DNA from: a bacterium
Lineage (GTDB): Bacteria > Electryoneota > Electryoneia > Electryoneales > Electryoneaceae
Direction of reading: 5' to 3'
Assembly (NCBI GenBank): GCA_028278125.1
Contig: JANQEY010000262.1
Span: 1 to 16,170 of the forward strand
Length of the DNA: 16,170 nt
In this document: positions 6,918-14,829 of the stretch, piece by piece
How positions within the stretch are numbered: position 1 is the first letter of the stretch
How the letters are laid out: each line of letters starts with the position of its first letter
The notes under the pieces: generated by a model
Databases searched by the model: none
Seen by the model: only the letters and a program-made list of their open reading frames with translations
Told to the model about the DNA's origin: nothing
Program-made: the position numbers and the translations under genes

Positions 6918-7292
6918 TTAACTCTCTTCACCTTCATATCGACAACCGGACGTACATGTCTCTTTGATATCGACCGCAGCAAGCGCTGGCAGATTTGGTT
7001 TTAACTCCCGCCAGATCCAACGGGCAATATTTTCACTGGTGGGGTTTTCCAGACCTTCGATTTCATTTAAATACCGGTGATCCAACCGGTCAAAAATGGG
7101 TTGAAATGCTTCCCCTATCTCAGCAAAGTCCATTATCCAACCGCTGGTTTTATCTACTTTGCCTTCTATATATAGAACGATTTTAAACGAATGTCCATGA
7201 AGACGACTGCATTTATGCCCCTCCGGCAAATTAGGCAACAAATGCGCAGCCTCAATATGGAACTCTTTGTAAATACGCATATTTTCGGTCAT
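6918..7292 (-). CDS. queD: 6-carboxy-5,6,7,8-tetrahydropterin synthase
   Basis: QueD converts 7,8-dihydroneopterin triphosphate to 6-carboxytetrahydropterin, the second step of queuosine precursor synthesis. The protein matches E. coli QueD along its length. With the ATG at 7292 (124 aa) the zinc histidines are H17, H32 and H34 in AAHLLP and RLHGH, the catalytic cysteine is C28 (HKCSRLHGH), the catalytic histidine is H72 in RLDHRYL, and the substrate glutamate is E111 in [11 protein letters not shown] near residue 57 and [13 protein letters not shown] near 83-95 are also typical. A second ATG at 7280 would remove four residues; neither start has a clear ribosome binding site, and I chose the one whose numbering fits E. 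coli. No other queuosine gene is in the window. An inverted repeat lies immediately upstream, between this gene and dat. Confidence 0.94.
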   Translation of the reverse strand: MTENMRIYKEFHIEAAHLLPNLPEGHKCSRLHGHSFKIVLYIEGKVDKTSGWIMDFAEIGEAFQPIFDRLDHRYLNEIEGLENPTSENIARWIWRELKPNLPALAAVDIKETCTSGCRYEGEES

Positions 7293-7294
7293 TG

Positions 7295-7361
7295 GTAATT
7301 GGTTAATAGTGATTAGTAACAAACATCATTTACCAGTTACCAATCACAAATTACAAATCAC
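7295..7361 (-). repeat. Inverted-repeat block filling the dat-queD gap
   Basis: In the minus-strand transcript, GTGATTGGTAAC (7347-7336) pairs with GTTACTAATCAC (7320-7309): twelve base pairs including one G-U, around a 15-base loop. Related units continue outward on both sides. GTGATTTGTAATTT overlaps the dat stop, and TTAACCAATTACC (7304-7292) runs into the queD start, so the dyad can extend further with a bulge. The units are variants of GTGATT-GGTAAT. There is no T-run, so it is not a standard terminator. Confidence 0.6.
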
Positions 7362-8206
7362 TGATTTGAATGATCACTCATTTTAAACTCTTCATACATC
7401 CGATGGACCTTTTTCCATATGGGACCAGGCAGTCCATTTCCCACCATATCCTCATCAAGCTTTGTCACAGGGGCTATTCCCATCGTAGAACTTGTCAGCC
7501 ATATTTCATCCGCCTCCAGCAATTCCTCCTCTGTTACTTGTATCTCCTGACAGTTAATACCCGCCTGCAACAATAATTCGACAAGCAGGTCACGTGTGAT
7601 GCCGGGCAAAACGCTCCTGTCTTTCGGTGGTGTTTTAACCATATTGTCCCGCACAATAAAAACATTACTCGCGGCGCCTTCTGTCACAGTCCCACCCCGG
7701 ATTAAAATTGCCTCAACAGCATCAGCGTCCTCTGCCAGTTTTTTTAACAAAATATTGGGTAATAATGCTATTGCCTTTATATGACAATATTTCCATCGAA
7801 TGTCATCGTGTGTCACAGCGTTTACCCCCTGACTTAAATCAATGGATCTAATGGGCCTGCACATGATAAAAACAGTAGGCTTCATATCGCTACCAAAGAG
7901 ATGTTCTCTCTCGGCTACGCCCCGTGACACCTGCATGTAGACGGATTGGTCGCCTTCGTATTTATTCATGCTTAGCAATTCGTGGATAATATTTTCCCAT
8001 TGATCCTCACTGTAAGGATCTGTGATATGGATACTTTCCATACTGGTATGTAACCGCTGCAAATGCTCTTTTAATCTCAAAGGGTTTCCCGAAAATACGG
8101 GAATCATCTCATAAACCCCGTCACCAAAGATAAATCCACGATCTAAAACGGAGATATGTGCATTTTCAAGAGGAAGATATTCTCCATTAAGAAAAACGGT
8201 AGACAT
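7358..8206 (-). CDS. dat: D-amino acid aminotransferase (class IV PLP enzyme)
   Basis: Cytosolic fold-type IV transaminase that interconverts D-alanine and D-glutamate with their 2-oxoacids, supplying D-amino acids for peptidoglycan. ATG 8206 (282 aa) is preferred over a TTG two codons earlier. Features: NGEYLPLENAHISVLDRGF at the N-terminus, FGDGVYE near residues 27-33, the PLP lysine K144 in CHIKAIALLPN, E176 in TVTEGAASN, and the PLP phosphate loop LPGITR near 200-205. R100 and H102 in EREHLF match the arginine and histidine that form the carboxylate trap of Bacillus D-amino acid transaminase. This makes D-amino acid specificity likelier than branched-chain transaminase or aminodeoxychorismate lyase. 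It starts 7 bases after dacA ends, without a clear ribosome binding site, so coupling is likely. The placement beside a D,D-carboxypeptidase fits wall metabolism. Confidence 0.87.
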   Translation of the reverse strand: MSTVFLNGEYLPLENAHISVLDRGFIFGDGVYEMIPVFSGNPLRLKEHLQRLHTSMESIHITDPYSEDQWENIIHELLSMNKYEGDQSVYMQVSRGVAEREHLFGSDMKPTVFIMCRPIRSIDLSQGVNAVTHDDIRWKYCHIKAIALLPNILLKKLAEDADAVEAILIRGGTVTEGAASNVFIVRDNMVKTPPKDRSVLPGITRDLLVELLLQAGINCQEIQVTEEELLEADEIWLTSSTMGIAPVTKLDEDMVGNGLPGPIWKKVHRMYEEFKMSDHSNQ

Positions 8207-8213
8207 GAACAAT

Positions 8214-9353
8214 CTATTCGAATAATAACCTTACATCATCTTTGAGTCGGTCAAAAAAGCCGCCCTCATCAACGGACTGTAAGGCAATTAACGGCTTATT
8301 GATTAATGCTTTTCCATCCAGGCTTACTTTCAGCTTCCCCTGAATTTCGCCTTTGTCGACAGGTGCGATGATTGTTGGTTCCAATTCAATAGTAGCATCC
8401 AGTTTTTTATATGCTCCCCTGGGAATTGTAATGTATATATCGTTGGCTATCCCGAGTTCAAGGCTTTCTTTATTACCCTTCCATATCCTTCCTGTAGCAA
8501 TAGTTTCGTTAGCATTATACAACTTGTGTGTTTCATAATACCTGAATGCAAAACTCAGCAGGGACTGGGTTGCTTTGGCACGGGCTTCTTCACCGTCTGA
8601 GCCCATCACTACCGATATCAGACGCATATCACCACGCTTGGCGGATGCCACCAGACAATAGCCGGCACTCTCGGTATGACCTGTCTTAATACCATCTATA
8701 CCCTCTCCACGCCATAATAACCTGTTCCTGTTTTGTTGCCTGATTCCATTAAAGGTAAACTCCTTGATCGCATGCAACGCATAGATGTCCGGGAAATCGC
8801 GGATCAGGGCAATAGAGAGAATAGCCATGTCCCTCGCCGTGGTATAGTGATTTTCATGGGGAAGCCCGGTACTGTTTACAAAATTGGTGTTTATCATGCC
8901 CAGATTATGCGCATGTTGATTCATTACCTCTGCAAACACATCTTCACTTCCTGCAATGTATTCAGCAAGTGCAACGCTTGCATCATTACCGGATTGAATA
9001 ATGATCCCCTTTAATAAATCTTCAACGGATACTTTCTTATTGACTTCTATAAACATCCTGGAACCAGGCATCCGCCAGGCTCTCTCACTAACGGATACCT
9101 TATCATCAATATTAATGTTGCCTTCTCTCAATTCACTCGCAGCAACATAGACTGTCATCATCTTTGTTAAACTGGCCGGTCCCACCTTTTCATCAACATT
9201 TTCATTAACCACCAACTCGCCACTGTAATAATCCATAACCAGATAAGATATTGCTTTAATCTTCGGTGAAGAAGGCACAATTGTCGCTGCAACAGCTGTC
9301 ATTGTCAGGCTGTGTAAAATAAAAATTGTAAATAAAGAAAAGAGTTGTAACAT
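8214..9353 (-). CDS. dacA: D-alanyl-D-alanine carboxypeptidase (PBP5/6 family)
   Basis: Periplasmic, membrane-anchored penicillin-binding protein that removes the terminal D-alanine from stem pentapeptides and so limits cross-linking. It has a signal peptide (residues 1-23, hydrophobic core LFSLFTIFILHSLTM) and the three active-site motifs: S61-L-T-K64, S121-G-N123 and K223-T-G225 (GIKTGHTESAGYCLVAS). After the transpeptidase-like domain comes the beta-rich PBP5 C-terminal domain, and the last residues (FDRLKDDVRLLFE) form the amphipathic helix that holds this class to the outer face of the inner membrane. Length 379 is close to the family norm. AGGA lies about 6 bases before the ATG. The rlpA stop is 45 bases upstream and a near-consensus promoter sits in that gap. 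Confidence 0.97.
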   Translation of the reverse strand: MLQLFSLFTIFILHSLTMTAVAATIVPSSPKIKAISYLVMDYYSGELVVNENVDEKVGPASLTKMMTVYVAASELREGNINIDDKVSVSERAWRMPGSRMFIEVNKKVSVEDLLKGIIIQSGNDASVALAEYIAGSEDVFAEVMNQHAHNLGMINTNFVNSTGLPHENHYTTARDMAILSIALIRDFPDIYALHAIKEFTFNGIRQQNRNRLLWRGEGIDGIKTGHTESAGYCLVASAKRGDMRLISVVMGSDGEEARAKATQSLLSFAFRYYETHKLYNANETIATGRIWKGNKESLELGIANDIYITIPRGAYKKLDATIELEPTIIAPVDKGEIQGKLKVSLDGKALINKPLIALQSVDEGGFFDRLKDDVRLLFE

Positions 9354-9365
9354 CAGTTTTCCTGT

Positions 9366-9394
9366 ATTATTTAAGTGTATATTAATTTTATCAA
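9366..9394 (-). promoter_or_regulatory. Near-consensus sigma-70 promoter just before dacA
   Basis: On the minus strand TTGATA (9394-9389, 5 of 6) and AATAAT (9371-9366, 5 of 6) are separated by exactly 17 bases. The expected start point is about 9359, only some 6 bases before the dacA ATG and downstream of its AGGA. A transcript from here would be nearly leaderless, so either it is used that way or the match is fortuitous in AT-rich DNA. Confidence 0.35.
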
Positions 9395-9398
9395 TTGA

Positions 9399-10238
9399 TT
9401 ACATATCTAGGACAATATGATGGTCATAAATTCCGTATTCACGCAGGCTCGCGACAATTTGATCAGCCATATCGGTGTTATTAATGGGACCAATACGAAC
9501 ACGGTACAAGGTGCTTCCGCTGACCATAGCCTCGCTGATATGGACGGAATGGTCTTTAAACGCCCCTAATTTTTGCTTCAATTTCCTGGCATTCAAAATC
9601 TCGGTAAATGAACCCACCTGAATATAGAAACCGTCATTGTCTGAATTTTTCCCCTTTATATGCACAGGAGCGCTTCCTTTCTGGTAACTTTCGGGCGTAA
9701 GCGCCCTTATCTCAACCAGACCCGTCCCCGGTCCCGCTATATCGAGTTTCATCGCCGCCGCATAAGATAAATCGATGATCCGATTATCATGAAACGGACC
9801 GCGGTCATTAATTTTGACGATAATGCTCATGCCGTTTCTCATATTCGTCACTTCAACATAAGTTGGTAACGGCAGCTGCTTATGGGCAGCGGTCATGGCA
9901 TACATATCATAGGTTTCTCCACTGGAAGTCCTTCTCCCGTGGAATTTTGTTCCGTACCAGGATGCAATACCACGTTGCATAAAACCGCGGCTACTACCCA
10001 TAACATAATATTTTTTCCCATTGACAACATAAGATTCCGGATTTCCGTATTTACTCTTCGGCTCAGCTTTAGGTACAGCATTCGGTATTCTTGAGACATC
10101 CACTGATCCGGCGGGAGCACTATCGTGACGTTCTATACTGGTACCACATGCCTGTATTAAGCTAAAAACAGAAACAACTAAAATGTGTTTGAAGTTTGCC
10201 TTACTGAAAAAATGTGCCTCTTTCATACCATATAGCAT
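9399..10238 (-). CDS. rlpA: RlpA-type lytic transglycosylase lipoprotein with SPOR domain
   Basis: Outer-membrane-type lipoprotein that cleaves peptidoglycan strands, in studied homologues preferring 'denuded' glycan at the septum. Counting from a TTG at 10241, the leader FKHILVVSVFSLIQAC gives a lipobox with C32. The double-psi beta-barrel follows at about 88-180 (GIASWYGTKFHGRRTSSGE) and carries the catalytic pair H120 (TAAHKQLP) and D146 (NDRGPF). A SPOR domain, which binds denuded glycan, fills the C-terminus (204-280, starting DGFYIQVGSF). The annotated ATG at 10238 removes one residue from this numbering; ATG 10226 is also possible and still leaves a good leader. No start has a strong ribosome binding site, and mltB ends 17 bases upstream, so coupling is likely. 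Domain content is complete. Confidence 0.95.
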   Translation of the reverse strand: MLYGMKEAHFFSKANFKHILVVSVFSLIQACGTSIERHDSAPAGSVDVSRIPNAVPKAEPKSKYGNPESYVVNGKKYYVMGSSRGFMQRGIASWYGTKFHGRRTSSGETYDMYAMTAAHKQLPLPTYVEVTNMRNGMSIIVKINDRGPFHDNRIIDLSYAAAMKLDIAGPGTGLVEIRALTPESYQKGSAPVHIKGKNSDNDGFYIQVGSFTEILNARKLKQKLGAFKDHSVHISEAMVSGSTLYRVRIGPINNTDMADQIVASLREYGIYDHHIVLDM

Positions 10239-10255
10239 CAAATTTGCGAGTATTT

Positions 10256-11254
10256 TTATTTTAGCGCCGTTTGTTGTTTTAAATATCGTGAGCGTATCTC
10301 CATTCCCAACTGATACACTGCCATTGCATAAAGCATACTATGGTTATACCGCGTAATAACGTAAAAATTCTCAAACCCCAACCAATATTCTTTCCCGTGC
10401 CTGGTTTCCAGTTCCAATACCTTTGCCATCATATCAGAGGGGGGTGCTGGTTCTGTCGAAATACCGTAATTTGCCAGTTGTGCTGTTGAATGAGAAGGTT
10501 TCAAATCCCGATTGAGTGCATTTTTATAACTGTCTCCCTCAATACGGGCGGGTAATGCAATCAAATGTCCCGGCTTCCAGCCATGCTCCTTAAAATAATT
10601 ACCAACACTCCCGATGGCGTCTATAGTATTGTTCCAGATATCGGTAACCCCATCCTTGTTAAAATCAATGGCGTATTGTCTATAACTACTTGAGATAAAT
10701 TGAGGTATACCCATTGCCCCGGCATAAGAACCTTCTACTGTCAGAGGATCAATACCCTGCTCTCTGGTCAACAGCAGATACTGCTCCAGTTCTCTTATAA
10801 AAAAATCACTTCTCCTGGGATAATTAAATGCCAGTGTTGCAAGTGAGTTTATTACCTTAAAACCACCTTTATTCTTTCCGTAACGTGTCTCAACCCCGAT
10901 AATAGCAACGATTATCTCGGCCGGCACACCATAGTCATCTTCAACAGTTTGGAGTGTTACCCTGTTCTCTTCCCAGAACTTTACACCCAGTTCTATTCTG
11001 TCTGACTGCAAAAAAATCGTTCTGTACCGGTACCAGGGTAATCTCTCGGCCGGTTTGGATATTGCCTTGACAACCTTGTCAGACAATTTCACATGCATAA
11101 ATAAATCATTTAACTTATCTCTGTCAAATCCGTGTTTGCTCGACATATTCTCAAGGAACTCCTGGACATCCTTTCTGTCCAGAATTGTCGCATTTACCTG
11201 AAAAACCTGAAAAAGTAAAATCGATACCAGTATTATTTTAACCATATCAATCAT
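10256..11254 (-). CDS. mltB: Membrane-bound lytic transglycosylase B family protein
   Basis: Cleaves the MurNAc-GlcNAc bond to give 1,6-anhydro ends. The catalytic glutamate is E122 in AIIGVETRYGKNKG, followed by the family stretches INSLATLAFNYPRRSDFF (135-152) and GSYAGAMGIPQFISSSY (175-191). An EF-hand-like loop DFNKDGVTDIWNN (197-209) matches the calcium site known in E. coli Slt35/MltB. The N-terminus (MVKIILVSILLFQVFQVNA) is a signal peptide, but there is no lipobox cysteine, so the product is probably soluble in the periplasm rather than lipid-anchored as in E. coli; the name SltB would also fit. ATG 11254 is used; ATG 11245 is an alternative. The gene starts 9 bases after rodA. Confidence 0.93.
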   Translation of the reverse strand: MIDMVKIILVSILLFQVFQVNATILDRKDVQEFLENMSSKHGFDRDKLNDLFMHVKLSDKVVKAISKPAERLPWYRYRTIFLQSDRIELGVKFWEENRVTLQTVEDDYGVPAEIIVAIIGVETRYGKNKGGFKVINSLATLAFNYPRRSDFFIRELEQYLLLTREQGIDPLTVEGSYAGAMGIPQFISSSYRQYAIDFNKDGVTDIWNNTIDAIGSVGNYFKEHGWKPGHLIALPARIEGDSYKNALNRDLKPSHSTAQLANYGISTEPAPPSDMMAKVLELETRHGKEYWLGFENFYVITRYNHSMLYAMAVYQLGMEIRSRYLKQQTALK

Positions 11255-11263
11255 TCTATCTGT

Positions 11264-12355
11264 TTACCCTGACAATAAGCGGCGGTGCGAATGGAGCGCC
11301 ATTAATATTCCAAAACCGATCATTAATGTAACCATTGACGTCCCGCCATGACTGATCAAGGGAAGCGGCACACCAACAACGGGCAACTGCCCTGTCACCA
11401 TTCCCATGTTGACAAAAATATAGACAAAGAAAGTCAATACCAAACCTGAGCCCAATAACCGGCCAAAGGTATTCTGGGCATTGATCGAGATATATAAACC
11501 ACGTACGATGATAAACATATAGATACAAACAAGTAATAAAACACCCATAAAACCGAATTCTTCACAAAACACGGAAAAAATAAAATCCGTTGAGCGTTCC
11601 GGAAGAAACTCAAGATGTGACTGGGTGCCGTTTAACCATCCCTTCCCGTATACTCCGCCGGAACCGATTGCGATTTTTGACTGGATAATATGATAACCGG
11701 CACCCAAAGGATCCTGTTCCGGATTAAGGAAGGTCAATACCCGTACTTTCTGATAATCATGCATAAAATACCAGAGAACGGGTGTTGATAAAGCAGCAAG
11801 TGCGGCAAAACTGGCAATTAACCGCCAACTAATCCCGGCAATAAACAATACGGAAAAACCGGCGGTTGCCACCAGCAGTGCTGTACCGAGATCCGGCTGT
11901 TTTCCGATCAGCAACACCGGGACGACTATCATGAAAGTCGCAACAATGACGCGTGTCAGTGATGGCGGTAGTGTCTTCTCGGCAAAAAACCACGCAACGA
12001 CCATCGGTAGTGCCAGTTTCATCAATTCCGATGGTTGAAAACGAAATAATCGTAAATCCAGCCACCTTTGAGCACCTTTGCCGGTATCACCAAGAAATAA
12101 CACCAGGACGAGCAATACAACACCTGCAATATAGAGCCAGAACGACCAGCGTTGCAGTTGTGCCGGAGGCAACTGTGCTACGGCAAACATCAGGATAAAC
12201 GCCACCACCACCCGGGTAATCTGGCGATAGATGATACCACTCTCTTGTCCTCCTGCACTGTAGAGTACCATAATACCGATCGAGCAAAGGATAAGAAGCC
12301 CTAGGAACAATGGTAAATCTACATGCAAGCGTTGTATCAATGTTCGTTGTTCCAT
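11264..12355 (-). CDS. rodA: Rod shape-determining SEDS glycosyltransferase RodA
   Basis: Inner-membrane SEDS-family enzyme that polymerises lipid II into glycan strands in complex with PBP2 during elongation. The sequence is hydrophobic throughout, consistent with ten membrane helices. Signature stretches are FQPSELMK (106-113), KQPDLGTAL (152-160), the periplasmic loop with GSGGVYGKGWLNGTQ and FLPERSTDFIF containing the essential aspartate D257, and the terminal GVPLPLISHGGTSM. Length 363 is normal. It begins 12 bases after mrdA, its partner transpeptidase, the usual order in this operon. ATG 12355 agrees with the usual N-terminus, where a short cytoplasmic segment precedes helix 1; its ribosome binding site is weak. 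Confidence 0.97.
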   Translation of the reverse strand: MEQRTLIQRLHVDLPLFLGLLILCSIGIMVLYSAGGQESGIIYRQITRVVVAFILMFAVAQLPPAQLQRWSFWLYIAGVVLLVLVLFLGDTGKGAQRWLDLRLFRFQPSELMKLALPMVVAWFFAEKTLPPSLTRVIVATFMIVVPVLLIGKQPDLGTALLVATAGFSVLFIAGISWRLIASFAALAALSTPVLWYFMHDYQKVRVLTFLNPEQDPLGAGYHIIQSKIAIGSGGVYGKGWLNGTQSHLEFLPERSTDFIFSVFCEEFGFMGVLLLVCIYMFIIVRGLYISINAQNTFGRLLGSGLVLTFFVYIFVNMGMVTGQLPVVGVPLPLISHGGTSMVTLMIGFGILMALHSHRRLLSG

Positions 12356-12367
12356 TGCAATACGTGT

Positions 12368-14230
12368 TTAACCCTGTCTTTTATCTAACTTGCTTAAATA
12401 ATGATCAAATAGACGACGGGCGATTGGTGCCGCACCCGTAGATCCATTCCCTCCGTTTTCCACTATGATACTAATTGCGATCTTTGGTTCCTCGACCGGT
12501 GCAAAGGCAATAAACAGCGCATGATCCCTGAGTTCCTCCGGTATATCCTCGGCCTCTATTTCCTCATCCTGAGGCAGACTGAATACCTGTGCCGTACCCG
12601 TCTTTCCGGCAAACTTGTACTTTGCTCCCAAACCGGACTGCCTGGCAGTCCCTCCAGCGCCATGTACTACATCAACCATTGCATCAATAATGATGTCCCA
12701 ATATTCCGGTTCATTTACCGTGACTGAATTCCCGGTTAGAGCAACCGGGTGACTCTTAACTTCATTCGTTACAGGATCACTTAATTCATCCAGCAAATGG
12801 GGCTTGATGATTTTTCCACGATTTGCCAGGATTGTCGTTGCTGTGGTTAGTTGTATCGGGGTGACTAATGTCGAACCCTGACCAATACCTATAATCACTG
12901 TTTCTCCGGGAAACCAGACCTGCCCCGTCGTTTTACGCTTCCACTCACGTGATGGCATCAAGCCCAGGACTTCCCCACCAATATCGATACCGGCGATTTT
13001 GCCAAAACCAAATGTTTCCATGGCCGGCTGTAATCGATTGATCCCCATATCAAAGGCCAGCGAATAAAAATATACATCGCAGGATCGTGCAATCGCTCTG
13101 TTTAGATTGGTATGACCATGCCCTTCTTTTTTCCAGTCACGGTATTTATGTTCCCGGCCCGGAATTGAAAACCATCCGGGGCACCAGGTCTCATCCGTAG
13201 GGACACGAACCCCGGAATTTAGTGCGATAATCCCGATAAAAGGCTTGATAGTAGAACCGGGAGGATATTTTCCCTGTAAGGCGCGATTAAGTAAGGGGGC
13301 TCCTTTGGAATTGAGCAGGGATTGATATGACAAGGTATCAATACCGTTGACGAACAGATTAGGGTCATAACCCGGTGAACTGACCAAAGCCAGTATGCCG
13401 CCGCTGGCCGGTTCAATTGCAACGATTGCGCCACGTTTGCCTTGCAACTCGCTGACGGCAGAGTTTTGTAAAGAAACATCCAGTGTCAAATGAATATTTT
13501 TTCCGGGTTCCGGCGGTGTTCTGTCCAGGACACGTATAACACGCCCCTGAGCATTGACTTCAACCTGCTGGTAACCAACACGTCCATGTAAGAGATCTTC
13601 ATACGCCTTTTCAACCCCCAGTTTGCCAATATGGGTAGTACCACTATAGTTGGAGGTATCCAGTTGTTTAATCTCCTCTTCATCTATCATACCGACATAA
13701 CCAATGACATGTGCCAGATTAGCACCCAATGGATAATATCGATTTAACCTTGCTACCACATCAATACCGGGGAATAAATGCCGGTTTACTGAAATTCGGG
13801 CAACTTCCTCATCGGTCAAATTGAAACGCAATGGAATATTTTCAAACCGTCTTTTTTTCTTTAGCAGCTGTTTAAAGCGCTTGATGTCAGAGGGTTCAAT
13901 CTGAACATGCTCGTGAAGTTTTGCAATTACCTCATCCAGATCTTCTACAAGCTCAGGAATCAACTCCAGACTAAAAGAAGGCCTGTTATCTGCAAGAAGA
14001 ACATTATCCCGGCTGAAGATTAATCCCCGGATTGGTGGTAATGCTTGAATCTTGACACGATTGTGTTGAGATAAAGTCTTGAAATGATCATGCTTGATTA
14101 CCTGCAGATAAAACATCCTGCCGATTAATAATATACCAAGCAATAACATCAAGGCACCGGCTATATAGATACGAGTGCCTGTAATACGGTTTTCATGCTT
14201 TAGATCTTTTAACGTAAATTTTCGCGTCAT
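12368..14230 (-). CDS. mrdA: Penicillin-binding protein 2 (elongation transpeptidase)
   Basis: Class B PBP that cross-links the wall made by RodA. A short cytoplasmic tail is followed by one membrane helix (about 21-43). The pedestal/dimerisation domain includes LPPIRGLIFSRDNVLLADNRPS (64-85) and RYYPLGANLAHVIGYVG (164-180). The transpeptidase domain holds S326-T-I-K329 (active serine), S383-C-D385 as the SxN-equivalent, and K543-T-G545. Length 620 is typical. ATG 14230 fits the usual N-terminus. A promoter candidate sits 49-77 bases upstream, in a 111-base gap after mreD, so mrdA-rodA can probably be transcribed apart from mreBCD. Confidence 0.97.
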   Translation of the reverse strand: MTRKFTLKDLKHENRITGTRIYIAGALMLLLGILLIGRMFYLQVIKHDHFKTLSQHNRVKIQALPPIRGLIFSRDNVLLADNRPSFSLELIPELVEDLDEVIAKLHEHVQIEPSDIKRFKQLLKKKRRFENIPLRFNLTDEEVARISVNRHLFPGIDVVARLNRYYPLGANLAHVIGYVGMIDEEEIKQLDTSNYSGTTHIGKLGVEKAYEDLLHGRVGYQQVEVNAQGRVIRVLDRTPPEPGKNIHLTLDVSLQNSAVSELQGKRGAIVAIEPASGGILALVSSPGYDPNLFVNGIDTLSYQSLLNSKGAPLLNRALQGKYPPGSTIKPFIGIIALNSGVRVPTDETWCPGWFSIPGREHKYRDWKKEGHGHTNLNRAIARSCDVYFYSLAFDMGINRLQPAMETFGFGKIAGIDIGGEVLGLMPSREWKRKTTGQVWFPGETVIIGIGQGSTLVTPIQLTTATTILANRGKIIKPHLLDELSDPVTNEVKSHPVALTGNSVTVNEPEYWDIIIDAMVDVVHGAGGTARQSGLGAKYKFAGKTGTAQVFSLPQDEEIEAEDIPEELRDHALFIAFAPVEEPKIAISIIVENGGNGSTGAAPIARRLFDHYLSKLDKRQG

Positions 14231-14278
14231 ATATACGATCTCAGGATATGATTAAGGGTTAAACCGGAAAAAAAGACG

Positions 14279-14307
14279 AATATAGGTATTGTCCGGGTAT
14301 TAAACAA
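14279..14307 (-). promoter_or_regulatory. Internal sigma-70 promoter upstream of mrdA
   Basis: On the minus strand TTGTTT (14307-14302) and TATATT (14284-14279, 5 of 6) are separated by 17 bases. The predicted start near 14272 leaves a leader of about 40 bases before the mrdA ATG. The surrounding 14231-14341 gap holds no gene. Confidence 0.45.
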
Positions 14308-14341
14308 ATAGGGAAGCACGGATACTTTAACTTATGATCGA

Positions 14342-14824
14342 TCAGATTACCCGGTATTTACGGCGCATATCCCGCAAGATGATGAACAACCACGGCCATA
14401 ATAACATACTGCTAAAAGCCGGCATCCAGAAGGTCCAGTGTTGTGGCGGCAATCCCATAATGCCCTTGATCCAGAGTACTACTAATTGAAATAACAAGAC
14501 ATAACAACACACCAGTAGTGCCTGCTGTGTCAGCGGGAAAACACGGATACGCTGGTAGGATATAAGTGTAATATAAGCAATGATCACCAGGCCCATAGCA
14601 TTCTGACCCAACACGGTTCCCTGCTGCACATCCAGTAATAATCCCAACATCCAACCAATACCGATCCCCACACGCTCAGGCAGGGCCATACACCAGTAGA
14701 TTAATACCATTGCCACCCATGCAGGACGCCAGTTAAGCGCCCACTCCGGCAACGGCATCGCCGTTAGCATGAAGGCCAGGATAAAGCTGGTAATAATGAC
14801 CCAACCACCGTGATGTTTTTTCAT
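14342..14824 (-). CDS. mreD: Rod shape-determining membrane protein MreD
   Basis: Polytopic inner-membrane protein of the elongasome that works with MreC. It matches E. coli MreD: HGGWVIITSFILAFML at the N-terminus, then NWRPAWVAMVLIYWCMALPERVG, the G-x-L-L-D-V-x-x-G-T-x-L-G-x-N motif, a QQALLVCC helix and the LLWPWLFIILRDMRRKY end, which puts a basic tail in the cytoplasm. I prefer ATG 14824 (160 aa), since GGTGA lies about 6 bases before it; a GTG at 14833 overlapping the mreC stop would add three residues. Gap to mreC is 5 bases with this start. About five to six membrane segments. Confidence 0.93.
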   Translation of the reverse strand: MKKHHGGWVIITSFILAFMLTAMPLPEWALNWRPAWVAMVLIYWCMALPERVGIGIGWMLGLLLDVQQGTVLGQNAMGLVIIAYITLISYQRIRVFPLTQQALLVCCYVLLFQLVVLWIKGIMGLPPQHWTFWMPAFSSMLLWPWLFIILRDMRRKYRVI

Positions 14825-14829
14825 GTAAA

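Noticed and set aside
6902..6921. AT-rich dyad (TCAACAT / ATGTTAA) at the queD stop as a terminator or operator
   Set aside because: Seven weak pairs with one wobble in very AT-rich DNA, overlapping a stop codon and with no T-run; chance is the simpler explanation.
5831..7292. queD plus dehydrogenase-like gene as a new pterin or queuosine biosynthesis cluster
   Set aside because: No other queuosine or pterin gene is present, QueD is fully canonical, and adjacency of two genes alone does not support a pathway.
13219..13683. Minus-strand alternate frames inside mrdA that could signal a frameshift
   Set aside because: The main frame is intact across all PBP2 domains, so the alternates are shadows.
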